A stretch of DNA of 64,000 nt from Actinomadura atramentaria DSM 43919 (GCF_000381885.1 NZ_KB907218.1:166295-230294); one strand, 5' to 3'. Positions 35,010 to 43,545 are shown, numbered from the stretch's first letter. Made by a program: numbers and translations. The notes: generated by a model not told the origin, from the sequence alone.

Positions 35010-35951
35010 GTGGAACTCGGGCACGTCGTCGTCCTCGCGGGGGGTCTGTCGTACGAGCGGGAGGTCTCGCTGCGCTCGGGACGGCGCGTCGCCGACGCGC
35101 TGCGGGCCCTCGACGTCCCGGTCGAGCTGCGCGACGCGGACGCCGCCCTGCTCGACGCCCTCGGCCGCGACCGGCCGGACGTCGTCTTCCCGGTCCTGCA
35201 CGGCGCGGCCGGGGAGGACGGGTCGATCCGGGGCGTGCTCGAACTCCTCGACCTCCCCTACGTCGGGGCGCGGCCGGACGCCTGCCGCGTCGCGTGGGAC
35301 AAGCCCACCGCCAAGTCCGTCGTCCGGCGGGCCGGGGTCGCCACGCCGCGCTCGGTGGCGCTGCCGAAGGAGATCTTCCACGACCTCGGCGCGGCGTCCG
35401 TCCTGGACCGCATCGTGGACCGGCTCGGCCTGCCGCTGTTCGTGAAGCCGACGCGCGGCGGGTCGGCGCTCGGCGCGTCCGTGGTGCGCTCGGCGGCGGA
35501 GCTGCCCGCCGCGATGGTCGGCTGCTTCGCCTACGGGGACGCCGCGCTGGTCGAGCAGTACGTCTCCGGCACCGAGGTCGCGGTCAGCGTGATCGAGCGG
35601 GACGGGGAGCCCGTCGCGCTGCCCGCCGTGGAGATCGTCGCCCCGCACGGCCTCTACGACTACACCGCCCGCTACGACGCGGGCGACACGGCCTTCATCA
35701 CCCCCGCCCGCCTCGCCCCCGAGGCGGCGGCAGCCGCCACCGCCGCCGCCGTGACGGCCCACCGCGCGCTGGGCCTCCGCGACCTCTCCCGCACCGACCT
35801 CATCGTGGACGACTCGGGCGAGGTCCACTTCCTCGAAGTCAACGTGGCGCCCGGCATGACCGAGACGAGCCTCCTCCCCCGCGCGGTCGCCCACGCGGGC
35901 CTGGACCTCGGGACGGTCTGCCGGGACCTGCTCCTGACCCACCTCACCTGA
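35010..35951 (+). CDS. D-alanine--D-alanine ligase-like ATP-grasp enzyme
   Basis: A 313-residue ATP-grasp protein resembling Ddl: VVVLAGGLSYEREVSLRSG (Ddl has GG.S.E..VS), FPVLHGAAGEDGSIRGVLE, LPLFVKPTRGGSALGASV, and FLEVNVAPGMTETSLLP near the C-terminus. GTG 35010 follows TTAGGAG. It lacks the longer loops of housekeeping actinobacterial Ddl and may be the second, non-mur-cluster copy common next to parB. Product assumed to be D-Ala-D-Ala or a related dipeptide. Confidence 0.85.
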   Translation: MELGHVVVLAGGLSYEREVSLRSGRRVADALRALDVPVELRDADAALLDALGRDRPDVVFPVLHGAAGEDGSIRGVLELLDLPYVGARPDACRVAWDKPTAKSVVRRAGVATPRSVALPKEIFHDLGAASVLDRIVDRLGLPLFVKPTRGGSALGASVVRSAAELPAAMVGCFAYGDAALVEQYVSGTEVAVSVIERDGEPVALPAVEIVAPHGLYDYTARYDAGDTAFITPARLAPEAAAAATAAAVTAHRALGLRDLSRTDLIVDDSGEVHFLEVNVAPGMTETSLLPRAVAHAGLDLGTVCRDLLLTHLT

Positions 35952-35963
35952 CCACGCCACCCT

Positions 35964-35979
35964 GGTTTCCCGTGAAACA
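35964..35979. other. parS-like site 1
   Basis: GGTTTCCCGTGAAACA: matches the parS consensus TGTTTCACGTGAAACA at 14 of 16 positions. Confidence 0.8.
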
Positions 35980-36047
35980 TGCCTGCGCGGAGCGGTCGTC
36001 GGGGTGCCGGGCACACGCGGGGTCATCAGCCGATGCCGAGCGTCGCG

Positions 36048-36063
36048 CGTTTCCCGTGAAACC
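36048..36063. other. parS-like site 2
   Basis: CGTTTCCCGTGAAACC: parS core GTTTCxCGTGAAAC with A-to-C at the centre-left position. Confidence 0.78.
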
Positions 36064-36194
36064 TCGCGTGGCAAGCGCACCTCGGGTGCAGCCGGTCCGG
36101 CCGGTGGTCTGACGCCGGACATGTGTTGACCGACGGGGGAAGGCAGCGCGCCGTGGTGCGCTCGCTGGTCGCGCTCCTGTGACCGCTCAGCGCT

Positions 36195-36210
36195 GGTTTC
36201 CCGTGAAACA
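36195..36210. other. parS-like site 3
   Basis: GGTTTCCCGTGAAACA, identical to site 1. Confidence 0.8.
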
Positions 36211-36282
36211 TGGAGCGAGGGCAGCGCGCTACAAGGGACTCAGGTGCGGTACAGAGGCGTTCGAGGACTTGATGGGAGCGAC

Positions 36283-36298
36283 GGTTTCGCGTGAAACC
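36283..36298. other. parS-like site 4
   Basis: GGTTTCGCGTGAAACC, a one-base variant of the consensus core (A to G). Confidence 0.8.
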
Positions 36299-36315
36299 TC
36301 GCGTCCGAGGCGCGG

Positions 36316-37119
36316 CTACCAGTGGGCGGGAGCCGGGAGGTGCGCCGGTAGGCGTGTCGTCGCGTCCCCGCGGGCGGACGCCACCTGCTGGGCGGTGAGG
36401 AACAGCGCGTCCGTCAGATCCGCGCCGCGGATGTCGGCGTCGCGGAGGTCCGCGCCGATGAGGTCGGCGCGGCGCAGGTCCGCCTCGCGGAGGTCCGCGG
36501 CGATGAGCAGGACGCCGCGCAGGTTCGCGCCGCGCAGCCGAGCGCGGCGGAGCTTCGCGCCCACCAGGTCCGCTCCCCTGCGGGTGCGCTGCGAGGCGGC
36601 GAAGGGAGCGCGGGCCAGTTCGCTCGTCCGGAGCAGCAGGGCGTTGACCGAGTCGCGCACCGCGTTGACGTCCGTGTCCGCCAGCGTCTCGGGCGCGGCA
36701 CCGGCCAGCCGTTCGACGTCGCGCGCGGCCGCCTCCAGGTCCGCGTGGAGCGCCGCCGCCTCCGGCACCGCCAGGGCGTCCGCGATGTACCAGAGCAGTT
36801 CGTGCAGCGCCCGCATCACCGGGAAGACCGCCACCATCGAGCCCGCGATCTCCGGCGCGGCCCGCCAGTCGCGCCCGCCGAACGTCTCCTGCGTCACCCG
36901 CTGCCCCGCGCCGAAGCAGTCGAACACCGTGCAGCCCCGGTAGCCCGTGTCGCGCAGCCGCGCGTGGATGCCGCACCGGAAGTCCGCCCGCAGATGCCCG
37001 CACGGGTCGCCCGCCTTCTTGTCCGCGGCGAAGTCGGCGGACGCGGCGAACGGCAGCGCGACGCAGCACAGCCCGGAGCAGCGGGCGCAGTCGGCCCGCA
37101 GCCCCGCCCGGCCGGTCAT
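36316..37119 (-). CDS. pentapeptide-repeat protein with Cys-rich N-terminus
   Basis: A 267-residue protein. The first 65 residues carry nine or more Cys (CARCSGLCC, DPCGHL, FRCGIH, GCTVFDC) that could bind zinc or an iron-sulfur cluster, like YkgJ-type proteins. Residues about 175-245 are A(D/N)LxxA pentapeptide repeats (GADLVGAKLRRARLRGANL and following), predicted to form a right-handed beta helix. Pentapeptide proteins such as MfpA and Qnr can protect gyrase by imitating DNA, but this role is not shown here. It lies directly downstream of parB. Confidence 0.87.
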   Translation of the reverse strand: MTGRAGLRADCARCSGLCCVALPFAASADFAADKKAGDPCGHLRADFRCGIHARLRDTGYRGCTVFDCFGAGQRVTQETFGGRDWRAAPEIAGSMVAVFPVMRALHELLWYIADALAVPEAAALHADLEAAARDVERLAGAAPETLADTDVNAVRDSVNALLLRTSELARAPFAASQRTRRGADLVGAKLRRARLRGANLRGVLLIAADLREADLRRADLIGADLRDADIRGADLTDALFLTAQQVASARGDATTRLPAHLPAPAHW

Positions 37120-37120
37120 G

Positions 37121-38089
37121 TCAGAAGCCGTCCGCGGACGGCGCGCCCCGCTCGTCCGGCACCATCGAGCGGATGATCCGGTCCAGGTCGTCCATCCCGG
37201 AGAACTCGACGACGATCTTGCCCTTGTTCCGGCCCATGTCGACCCGGACCTTCGTCTCGTACCGGTCGGAGAGCCGGTCGGCCAGCTCCTTCAGCTCGGG
37301 CGGGGGCGCCTGCTTGCGCCGCCCCTGGCGCGGCGCGGGCGGCCCGTCCTCCAGCTCCCGCAGCGTGATGATCTCCTCGACGGCCCGGACGGACAGCCCC
37401 TCGGCGACGATCCGCTTCGCCAGGTGCTCCTGCGCCTCGACCGTGTCCAGCGAGAGCAGCGCCCGCGCGTGCCCCGCCGAGATCACGCCCGCCGCGAGCC
37501 GCGCCTGCACCGCGCGCGGCAGATTCAGCAGCCGCAGCGTGTTGCTGATGTGCGGCCGGGACCGTCCGATCCGCTTGGCGAGCTGGTCGTGCGTGACGCC
37601 GAAGTCGTCCAGGAGCTGCTGGTACGCGGCCGCCTCCTCCAGCGCGTTGAGCTGCTGCCGGTGGAGGTTTTCCATGAGCGCGTCACGGAGCAGGTCGTCG
37701 TCGGCGGTCGCCCGGATGATCGCCGGGATCGCCGTCAGGCCCGCCTCCTGCGACGCCCGCCAGCGCCGCTCGCCCATGATCAGCTCGTACTGGTGGTCCG
37801 GATCGTCGATCCGCCGCACCACGATGGGCTGCAGCAGCCCGACGATCGCGATCGACTCCGCGAGTTCGGCCAGCGCCTCCTCGTCGAAGTACTCGCGCGG
37901 CTGCTTCGGGTTCGGCCGGATCGACTCCGGCGGCAGCTCGCCGAAGTACGCCCCGGCGACCGGCGGCGGACCGGCCGGAACCGGGTCCGCGGCGGCGTCG
38001 TCGGACGGGGGGTTCGCCGCGCGCGGCGGCGGTGCGGTCGGGATCAGGGCGTCCAGCCCCTTGCCCAGACCGCGACGTGGCTGACTCAC
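37121..38089 (-). CDS. parB: chromosome partitioning protein ParB
   Basis: A 322-residue CTP-dependent DNA clamp. It starts RRGLGKGLDALIP, the ParA-activating N-terminus. The CTPase motifs are IRPNPKQPREYF and GERRWRASQEAG, then the parS-reading helix-turn-helix LAKRIGRSRPHISNTLRLLNLP, and a C-terminal dimer domain. GTG 38089 overlaps the parA stop (GTGA), so the two are coupled. It should load at the parS-like sites just downstream and within parA. Confidence 0.96.
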   Translation of the reverse strand: MSQPRRGLGKGLDALIPTAPPPRAANPPSDDAAADPVPAGPPPVAGAYFGELPPESIRPNPKQPREYFDEEALAELAESIAIVGLLQPIVVRRIDDPDHQYELIMGERRWRASQEAGLTAIPAIIRATADDDLLRDALMENLHRQQLNALEEAAAYQQLLDDFGVTHDQLAKRIGRSRPHISNTLRLLNLPRAVQARLAAGVISAGHARALLSLDTVEAQEHLAKRIVAEGLSVRAVEEIITLRELEDGPPAPRQGRRKQAPPPELKELADRLSDRYETKVRVDMGRNKGKIVVEFSGMDDLDRIIRSMVPDERGAPSADGF

Positions 38090-39246
38090 TGAACGGCTCC
38101 CGCTCCACGGTGGGCCATCTCGGACGCCGCCTCGGAGTAGGCGAGCGCCCCGCTGGACCCCGGGTCGTAGGTCATGACGGACTGTCCGTAGCTCGGGGCC
38201 TCGGAGACGCGAACGCTCCGCGGGATCACCGTGCTGAGGACGACGTCCCCGAAGTGGTTGCGGACGTCCTCGGCGACCTGCGCCGCGAGCCGCGTCCGCG
38301 CGTCGTACATGGTGAGCAGGATCGTGGACACGCTCAGCGTCGGGTTGAGGTGCGCCTTCACGAGGTCCACGGTCCTGATGAGCTGCCCGAGCCCCTCCAG
38401 AGCGTAGTACTCGCACTGGATCGGGATGAGCAGTTCGTCCCCGCCGACCAGCGCGTTCACCGTGAGCAGACCGAGCGACGGCGGGCAGTCGATGATGACG
38501 TAGTCGTACTTGTCGATGTCGTACGCCTCCAGCGCGCGCTGGAGCCGCGACTCCCGCGCGACCTTGGAGACGAGCTCGATCTCCGCACCGGCGAGGTTCA
38601 GCGTCGCGGGCGCGCAGAAGAGGTTCGGGATCTCCGGCGCGGCGACGACGATCTCCGCGAGCGGCATGTCCTCGATCAGCACGTCGTAGATCGACGGCAC
38701 GTCCGCGTGGTGGTCGATGCCGAGCGCCGTCGAGGCGTTCCCCTGCGGGTCCAGGTCGACGACCAGGACCTGCGCGCCGTGGATCGCCAGCGACGCCGCC
38801 AGGTTCACCGAACTGGTGGTCTTCCCGACCCCGCCCTTCTGGTTCGCGATCGTGATGACGCGGCAGCGCGGCGGGCGGGGCCATTCGCGGTCCCCCCGGC
38901 GGTCCGCCCGGGCCGCGGTTCCGGTCGATGTGGTTTCCCGTGAAACCTTGGCGTCCTTGAGCGCCTCACGCACGAGTTCTGACTCCCCCTGAGATGGACG
39001 TCCTTGGCGCGGATCAGGGACCGTCGCCACCCTCCCGGTCGGAACGTAACCGACGTTCTCCGCCGTACCGGACGTCGTGCTTCCCCACATTGCGTGTCCG
39101 GAGGGGGGCGCCCCCGCCCCCTGCTCCGTCTCCCCCGGCGCGGACCCTGGCTCGTCGGCCGCGCCGGACTCCTCCGGTCCGGGCAGCTCGTCGTCGGGGG
39201 ATTCGCCGGCTCGGTCGGGCCGGCCCAGCCCTGGTCCCGTGCTCAT
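38086..39246 (-). CDS. parA: chromosome partitioning ATPase ParA
   Basis: A 386-residue ParA/Soj protein. A disordered acidic and Pro-rich N-terminal extension of about 125 residues precedes the deviant Walker A NQKGGVGKTTSSVN. Walker B is DYVIIDCPPSLG and the ParA motif VDLDPQGNASTALG. The extension is longer than in E. coli-type Soj but usual for actinobacteria. ATG 39246 overlaps the rsmG stop (ATGA). A parS-like site lies inside the coding sequence and encodes Val-Ser-Arg-Glu-Thr. Confidence 0.96.
   Translation of the reverse strand: MSTGPGLGRPDRAGESPDDELPGPEESGAADEPGSAPGETEQGAGAPPSGHAMWGSTTSGTAENVGYVPTGRVATVPDPRQGRPSQGESELVREALKDAKVSRETTSTGTAARADRRGDREWPRPPRCRVITIANQKGGVGKTTSSVNLAASLAIHGAQVLVVDLDPQGNASTALGIDHHADVPSIYDVLIEDMPLAEIVVAAPEIPNLFCAPATLNLAGAEIELVSKVARESRLQRALEAYDIDKYDYVIIDCPPSLGLLTVNALVGGDELLIPIQCEYYALEGLGQLIRTVDLVKAHLNPTLSVSTILLTMYDARTRLAAQVAEDVRNHFGDVVLSTVIPRSVRVSEAPSYGQSVMTYDPGSSGALAYSEAASEMAHRGAGAVQ
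38932..38947. other. parS-like site 5, inside parA
   Basis: GGTTTCCCGTGAAACC at about codon 100 of parA, in the disordered N-terminal extension, where sequence is free to accommodate a DNA site. Confidence 0.78.
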
Positions 39247-39893
39247 GAAGACCTCTTCCTCGACCGTGGAGCGCGCCGGGGGGTGCGTTCCGCGACCACT
39301 CGGACAAGCGTTGTCGGCGGCTCGACCTTACCCTGCCCGACTTGGAGCAGTTCGGCCGTCCGCACGCCGAATCGCTGGAGGACGGGCCGCGCCTCCGCGA
39401 GTTCCGCAGCCGCCCGTTCGCCCTTGAGCGCGAGCATTTCCCCGCCCGGCCGCAGCAGCGGAAGAGCCCAGGTGACGAGCCGTTCCAGCGGCGCCACCGC
39501 ACGCGCCGTCACGACGTCGGCGGAGTAGTCGCGCACGACCTCCTCCGCGCGCCCCCGGCGCACCTCGACGTTGGCCAGCCCGAGCAGTTCGACGGCCTCG
39601 TGGAGGAACGTCGTCCGGCGCAGCAGCGGTTCGAGCAGCGTGAGCGACAGGTCGGGCCGGACGATGGCGAGCACGAGACCCGGCAGCCCGGCGCCCGAAC
39701 CGATGTCGATGACCTGGGCCTTCTCGGGGATCGCCTCGGCCGCGACCGCGCAGTTGACCAGGTGGCGCTCCCACAGGCGGTCCGCCTCGCGCGGCCCGAT
39801 CAGGCCCCGCTCGACCCCCGCGCCCGCGAGGAACTCCGCGTACCGCTCCGCGACCGGCAGCGCATCACCGAAAACATCACTTGCGATCCCCAC
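39243..39893 (-). CDS. rsmG: 16S rRNA (guanine-527-N7) methyltransferase
   Basis: A 216-residue RsmG/GidB. SAM motif VIDIGSGAGLPGLVLAI, LLEPLLRRTTFLHEAV, and ARAVAPLERLVTWALPLL are all standard. GTG 39893 is used since GGAA lies about 11 bases upstream; ATG 39953 lacks any ribosome site. It heads the rsmG-parA-parB operon with four-base overlaps. In most relatives jag is immediately upstream, but here two unrelated genes lie between. Confidence 0.93.
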   Translation of the reverse strand: MGIASDVFGDALPVAERYAEFLAGAGVERGLIGPREADRLWERHLVNCAVAAEAIPEKAQVIDIGSGAGLPGLVLAIVRPDLSLTLLEPLLRRTTFLHEAVELLGLANVEVRRGRAEEVVRDYSADVVTARAVAPLERLVTWALPLLRPGGEMLALKGERAAAELAEARPVLQRFGVRTAELLQVGQGKVEPPTTLVRVVAERTPRRAPRSRKRSS

Positions 39894-40018
39894 CGAACGA
39901 ATCGTTCCACAAAAAGCACGGCGGGCGAACACACCCGGCGGCTCGCCGTGCATATTCGGCGAAGGTGGGGTACAGAGCCCTCGGTGCTGTCCGCCCGTAA
40001 CGGAAGGAGGCTCCGGTC

Positions 40019-40498
40019 ATGGGCATCGGAGTCAGTCTGGCCTTCATGGCCATCGGGGCGATCCTCGCGTTCGCCATCCGGTTCGATCTGAGCGGTATCA
40101 ACATTCATCTCGTCGGCGCGATCCTCATTCTGGTGGGGATCGCGAGCATGGTCTTCACTTTCGCCTACACCCGGCCCCGGCGGCGCGCCGCGCAGATCGT
40201 CGAGGTGGAGCCGGGCCCGGGCGGCGACACCGTTTTCCGTGAGGAGCGCGTCGTGGAGCGTCCGGTTTCGGAGGTTCCGACCGAGCGTGTGGTGGAACGT
40301 CCCGTGGTCGAGCAGCCGACCGTCGCCGAGCCCGTGGCGGAGCGGCCCGTGGTGGAGCGGCCCGCCGCCCGGCGGAGCCCGCGCCGGGGCGGCATCCGGT
40401 CGCAGACGCCGGGCGTCGGCAACGACCCCCGCTACGCCAACGACCCCGGCCGCCAGCAGGACCCCGACTGGGAGAACAACCCCCGCCCCCCGCGTTGA
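40019..40498 (+). CDS. DUF6458-type small membrane protein
   Basis: A 159-residue protein with two membrane helices (about residues 3-21 and 29-49) and a conserved IRFDLSGINIHLVGAILILVG core, typical of a widespread actinobacterial family. The C-terminal 100 residues are charged, with repeated VVERPV and AERPV motifs, and end in an acidic-Asn stretch; this part is probably disordered. A strong GAAGGAGG precedes ATG 40019. Function unknown. Confidence 0.85.
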   Translation: MGIGVSLAFMAIGAILAFAIRFDLSGINIHLVGAILILVGIASMVFTFAYTRPRRRAAQIVEVEPGPGGDTVFREERVVERPVSEVPTERVVERPVVEQPTVAEPVAERPVVERPAARRSPRRGGIRSQTPGVGNDPRYANDPGRQQDPDWENNPRPPR

Positions 40499-40576
40499 GG
40501 CACGGCCTTTGACCCCGCGGTCCACCGACTTACCGGCTACGGCCGACCTGAACACGGGCGGAGCGGGCACGCGTCC

Positions 40577-40604
40577 ACGGCCCCCGGCGAGCGCCGGGGG
40601 CCGT
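40577..40604. terminator. bidirectional terminator
   Basis: A perfect 12-bp stem ACGGCCCCCGGC / GCCGGGGGCCGT with loop GAGC, between the convergent DUF6458 gene and the exported protein gene. Confidence 0.85.
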
Positions 40605-40621
40605 CGCGCGTCCGGGCGCGC

Positions 40622-41053
40622 TCAGCCGTCCCTGCTGCACCGGTAGCTCGTGTTGAACCGGTCGACCGTGCAGACATAGACGTACACACCGCCCCGAACC
40701 CGGCCGCCGGACCACGATCCGTGCCGCACCTGGCCGTGCTTGGTCGCGAGCGCGAGCCGCGGGGTCGAGCTGCGGCCGTCCCGGTCCCAGGTGTGGACGA
40801 ACAGGGCGGCGCGCTTCCCGTCCGCCGCCGTGTCCCGGACCGTCCCGCCCACCGACGCCCGGTAGACGCGCCGGCCGAGGGTCGTCCAGCAGATCCGCGC
40901 CGAGCCCGCCGCCCCGGCGACCGACACCCGCGCGCTCCGGCACGTCGGTTTCGCCGCCGGGACCGCCCGCGCCGGAACCGCCGCCGCGCCGACCAACGCC
41001 GTGGCCGCCAGAACCGTCGTCGCCAGCACCGGCCCGCCGACCGCACCGAACAT
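40622..41053 (-). CDS. hypothetical secreted protein
   Basis: A 143-residue protein with a signal peptide (hydrophobic residues 7-27, ending ARA), then a mature domain with four Cys (PTCRSA, RICWTTL, YVCTVD, YRCSRDG), probably two disulfides. ATG 41053 has GGGAGG at 6 bases. No family is recognised. It and the DUF6458 gene separate rsmG from jag, an unusual break in the conserved order. Confidence 0.75.
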   Translation of the reverse strand: MFGAVGGPVLATTVLAATALVGAAAVPARAVPAAKPTCRSARVSVAGAAGSARICWTTLGRRVYRASVGGTVRDTAADGKRAALFVHTWDRDGRSSTPRLALATKHGQVRHGSWSGGRVRGGVYVYVCTVDRFNTSYRCSRDG

Positions 41054-41182
41054 CCGCGCCTCCCGTGAACCGGACGAGCATTCCCCCCGAGGCCACCCAA
41101 GTCTCAGCGGGCCGTACATCGCTGTCAAAGTTCGCCGGAATCCCGACTTTCCCCGCATCAAGCTGCAGTTTCACAAAACACG

Positions 41183-41212
41183 ACGGCCCCGGCAGAAAAC
41201 CGCCGGGGCCGT
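41183..41212 (-). terminator. terminator of the rpmH-rnpA-yidD-yidC-jag operon
   Basis: An 11-bp stem ACGGCCCCGGC / GCCGGGGCCGT with an 8-base loop. Read leftwards it is followed by TTTTGT, so it fits an intrinsic terminator downstream of jag. Confidence 0.8.
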
Positions 41213-41228
41213 GGAAAACCGAAAAGGA

Positions 41229-41714
41229 TCAGGCCGGGTGGACCACCACGAAACGCTCGGGCTCCTCGCCCTCGGACTCGCTGCGCAGCCCCGCCGCCGC
41301 GACGGCGTCGTGGACGATCTTGCGCTCGAACGGCGTCATCGGCGCGAGCGGCTTGGCCTCGCCGCTCTGCTTCACCTCGGCGGCGACGTCCTCACCGAGC
41401 TTGGTCAGCTCCGCGCGCCGCCGCTCCCGGTACCCGCCGATGTCGAGCATCAGCCGGGTGCGGCCGCCGGTCTGCCGGTGGACCGCGAGCCGCGTCAGCT
41501 CCTGCAGCGCCTCCAGCACCTCGCCGCGCTTGCCGACGAGCTCGTCCAGCGACGCGCCGACGACCGCGACGACCGCGCGCTCGCCCTCGACGTCCATGTC
41601 GATGTCGCCGTCGAAGTCCCCGATGTCCAGCAGGCCCTCGATGTAGTCGGCGGCGATCTCGCCTTCCTGCTCAAGCGCCTGGACGTCGACCTCGGTGGTG
41701 TCGGTCTGGCTCAA
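41229..41714 (-). CDS. jag: Jag/KhpB-type RNA-binding protein (KH-R3H)
   Basis: A 161-residue protein. TTG 41714 is chosen because GAAGGAGAT lies 6-10 bases upstream; the ATG at 41750 has none. Residues about 40-105 form a KH domain with the GxxG-like loop VGKRGEVLEALQEL, then RLMLDIGGYRERRRAEL and an R3H domain (PFERKIVHDAVAA). The Jag_N domain of firmicutes is absent, as usual in actinobacteria. It probably binds RNA linked with membrane-protein or division control. Confidence 0.93.
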   Translation of the reverse strand: MSQTDTTEVDVQALEQEGEIAADYIEGLLDIGDFDGDIDMDVEGERAVVAVVGASLDELVGKRGEVLEALQELTRLAVHRQTGGRTRLMLDIGGYRERRRAELTKLGEDVAAEVKQSGEAKPLAPMTPFERKIVHDAVAAAGLRSESEGEEPERFVVVHPA

Positions 41715-41751
41715 CGCGATCTCCTTCTTCGGACGAGGGCCGGACAACAAA

Positions 41752-42690
41752 CTAGCGCTTCGGGGTGCCGCTGCGCTTGCTGCGCGGCTTGCGCGTCGGC
41801 TGGTTGCGGACGACCTTCGGCTTGGCCTCCGGCTCCGCGGGCGGCTCGGGCTCCTTCTTCAGCTTCGCCTTGATGCCGCCGGACGGCTTGGCGTCCTTCT
41901 CGGCCTTGGCCTTCTCGGCCTCGGAGCCGGGCGGCGGGTACTTGGAGAAGATGTAGTGCTGCTGGACGAGCGTCCAGCTGTTCGACGTCACCCAGTACAT
42001 GAGGACGCCCAGCGGGAAGTTGAGCCCGAACAGGCCGAACAGCGGCGCGACGAAGACCATGAGCTTCTGCGCCTGCGCCATCGGGTTCGCGTCGCCGGTG
42101 CTGGCGGGCTGCCGCTTCATGCTGGCCCGGACGCTGAAGAACGTCGTGCAGGAGCTGATGATCACCGCGACGCCGGTGACGATGATCGCGCTCCACACCT
42201 TCGGGTCCGCGCCCCACGCGCCGAGGAAGGTGTTGGGGATGTGCGCGCCGACGATGTTGGCGTTCTGGGCGCTCTTCACCAGGTCCGGCGTCATCGCGAA
42301 GACGCTGTGCCCCGGCTTGGCGTCCGAAATGCGCTTCAGCGTCTGGAAGAGGCCGATGAACACCGGCATCTGCACCAGGAGCGGCAGGCAGCCCGACAGC
42401 GGGTTCGCGCCGTTGTCCTGGTAGAGCTTCATGACCTCCTGGTTCATGCGCTGCTTGTCGTTCTTGTACTTCTTGCGCAGCGCCTGGACCTTGGGGTTCA
42501 GCTCCTGCATCTTCCGCGACGCGTGGATCTGCTTGACGAACAGCGGCACCAGCGCGAGCCGCAGCAGCACGGTGAGCAGGATGATCGAGCCGCCCCACGC
42601 CCATCCGCTGTCCTCGGGGACGACGAGGCTCAGCGCACCGTGAATCCACACGATGAGCTGGGAGACGATCTCGTATAGCCAGTCAAGCAC
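41752..42690 (-). CDS. yidC: membrane protein insertase YidC
   Basis: A 312-residue YidC/Oxa1 insertase without the large periplasmic domain. It has five membrane segments, the conserved cytoplasmic hairpin KMQELNPKVQALRKKYKND, the groove Arg in LLRLALVPLFVK, and GCLPLLVQMPVFIGLFQTL. The C-terminal 60 residues are very Lys-rich, for ribosome contact. GTG 42690 follows AAGGAG. It overlaps the end of yidD by 8 bases. Confidence 0.96.
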   Translation of the reverse strand: MLDWLYEIVSQLIVWIHGALSLVVPEDSGWAWGGSIILLTVLLRLALVPLFVKQIHASRKMQELNPKVQALRKKYKNDKQRMNQEVMKLYQDNGANPLSGCLPLLVQMPVFIGLFQTLKRISDAKPGHSVFAMTPDLVKSAQNANIVGAHIPNTFLGAWGADPKVWSAIIVTGVAVIISSCTTFFSVRASMKRQPASTGDANPMAQAQKLMVFVAPLFGLFGLNFPLGVLMYWVTSNSWTLVQQHYIFSKYPPPGSEAEKAKAEKDAKPSGGIKAKLKKEPEPPAEPEAKPKVVRNQPTRKPRSKRSGTPKR

Positions 42691-43027
42691 CAGGCAGCTC
42701 CTTGGGCTCTGCTAGGGCGGGGCCGCCGTCAGGGCGGTCGGCGGGCGTTGCCGGGGGCGCGTCCCCGCGCGGCGGGACCGGGTCGTACCCGCCGCGGTTG
42801 AAGGGGTGGCACCGGCCGATCCGCCGGGCCGTCAGCCAGGTGCCGCGCAGCGCCCCGTGGACGTGCAGGGCCTCCAGGCCGTACGCGCTGCACGTGGGAT
42901 GGAAGCGGCACTGCTGCCCGAGCAGGGGGCTCAAGAAGCGCCGGTAGCCGCGGACGAGCAGGATCAGCACCCGCGCGGCGGGGCCGGTGCCCGCGCCGTG
43001 GGTGGCCTCGCCCGGCCGACTCGTCAT
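42683..43027 (-). CDS. yidD: membrane protein insertion efficiency factor YidD
   Basis: A 114-residue protein with the YidD core LILLVRGYRRFLSPLLGQQC, FHPTCSAYGLEAL and GRCHPFNRGGYDPVP. The three Cys positions are conserved. A 30-residue Pro-rich tail is added. It overlaps rnpA (4 bases) and yidC (8 bases), as expected in this operon. Confidence 0.95.
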   Translation of the reverse strand: MTSRPGEATHGAGTGPAARVLILLVRGYRRFLSPLLGQQCRFHPTCSAYGLEALHVHGALRGTWLTARRIGRCHPFNRGGYDPVPPRGDAPPATPADRPDGGPALAEPKELPGA

Positions 43028-43395
43028 CTCCGCCCCTTGGACGTGGGCCGCGAGCGGGGTCGGCGGACGCGTTCGAGCGCCGACTCCAGATCCGCGGCCA
43101 GTTCGTCAGGGCGCGCCGGACCCGCGGCGGGGTTGGCGCGCACTACGAGCAGGCTACCCGGCGGAAACTCGTGCGCGTGCGCCCGCATGAGGTGCCGCAG
43201 GCGACGGCGGACGGAGTTGCGCACGACGGCGTTGCCGACCGCGCGCGCGACGATGAAGCCGACGAGCGGCGGGTCAGGCGTCCCGGACCGCTCCAGCAGA
43301 TGCACGACGAGCGTCGGCCGTCCGGCGCGGCGTCCGCGCCGGACGACCACGGTGAACTCGTCCCGCCGCCGCATCCGGTTCGCGGACGGCAGCAT
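43024..43395 (-). CDS. rnpA: RNase P protein component
   Basis: A 123-residue protein with MLPSANRMRRRDEFTVVV at the start and the RNR signature VGNAVVRNSVRRRLRHLMR, which binds RNase P RNA. It processes the 5' ends of tRNAs. It follows rpmH by 12 bases. Confidence 0.96.
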   Translation of the reverse strand: MLPSANRMRRRDEFTVVVRRGRRAGRPTLVVHLLERSGTPDPPLVGFIVARAVGNAVVRNSVRRRLRHLMRAHAHEFPPGSLLVVRANPAAGPARPDELAADLESALERVRRPRSRPTSKGRR

Positions 43396-43407
43396 GGCCC
43401 CGGTCGG

Positions 43408-43545
43408 TCAGACCGCGATGCGGGCGCGCCCCTTGCCGCGCCGCGCGGAGAGGACGGCGCGGCCCGCGCGGGTGCGCATCCGGAGCCGGAAGCCGTGCTT
43501 CTTGTGGCGACGGCGGTTGTTCGGCTGGAAAGTACGCTTGCTCAC
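43408..43545 (-). CDS. rpmH: 50S ribosomal protein L34
   Basis: A 45-residue basic protein, SKRTFQPNNRRRHKKHGFRL at the N-terminus and ARRGKGRARIAV at the end, the invariant L34 pattern. GTG 43545 follows the AGTGAGC context; first gene of the rpmH-jag operon, transcribed away from dnaA. Confidence 0.97.
   Translation of the reverse strand: MSKRTFQPNNRRRHKKHGFRLRMRTRAGRAVLSARRGKGRARIAV

Larger units (their letters stand above)
35952..36315. other. parS-bearing intergenic region
   Basis: 364 bases between the ligase gene and the convergent pentapeptide-repeat gene. It contains four parS-like 16-mers (listed separately) and no plausible gene; the open frames crossing it are short shadows. Confidence 0.8.

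Noticed and set aside
36316..37119. pentapeptide-repeat protein as a proven gyrase-protection (Qnr/MfpA) protein
   Set aside because: Only about 70 residues of repeats and a Cys-rich front unlike MfpA; function cannot be claimed.
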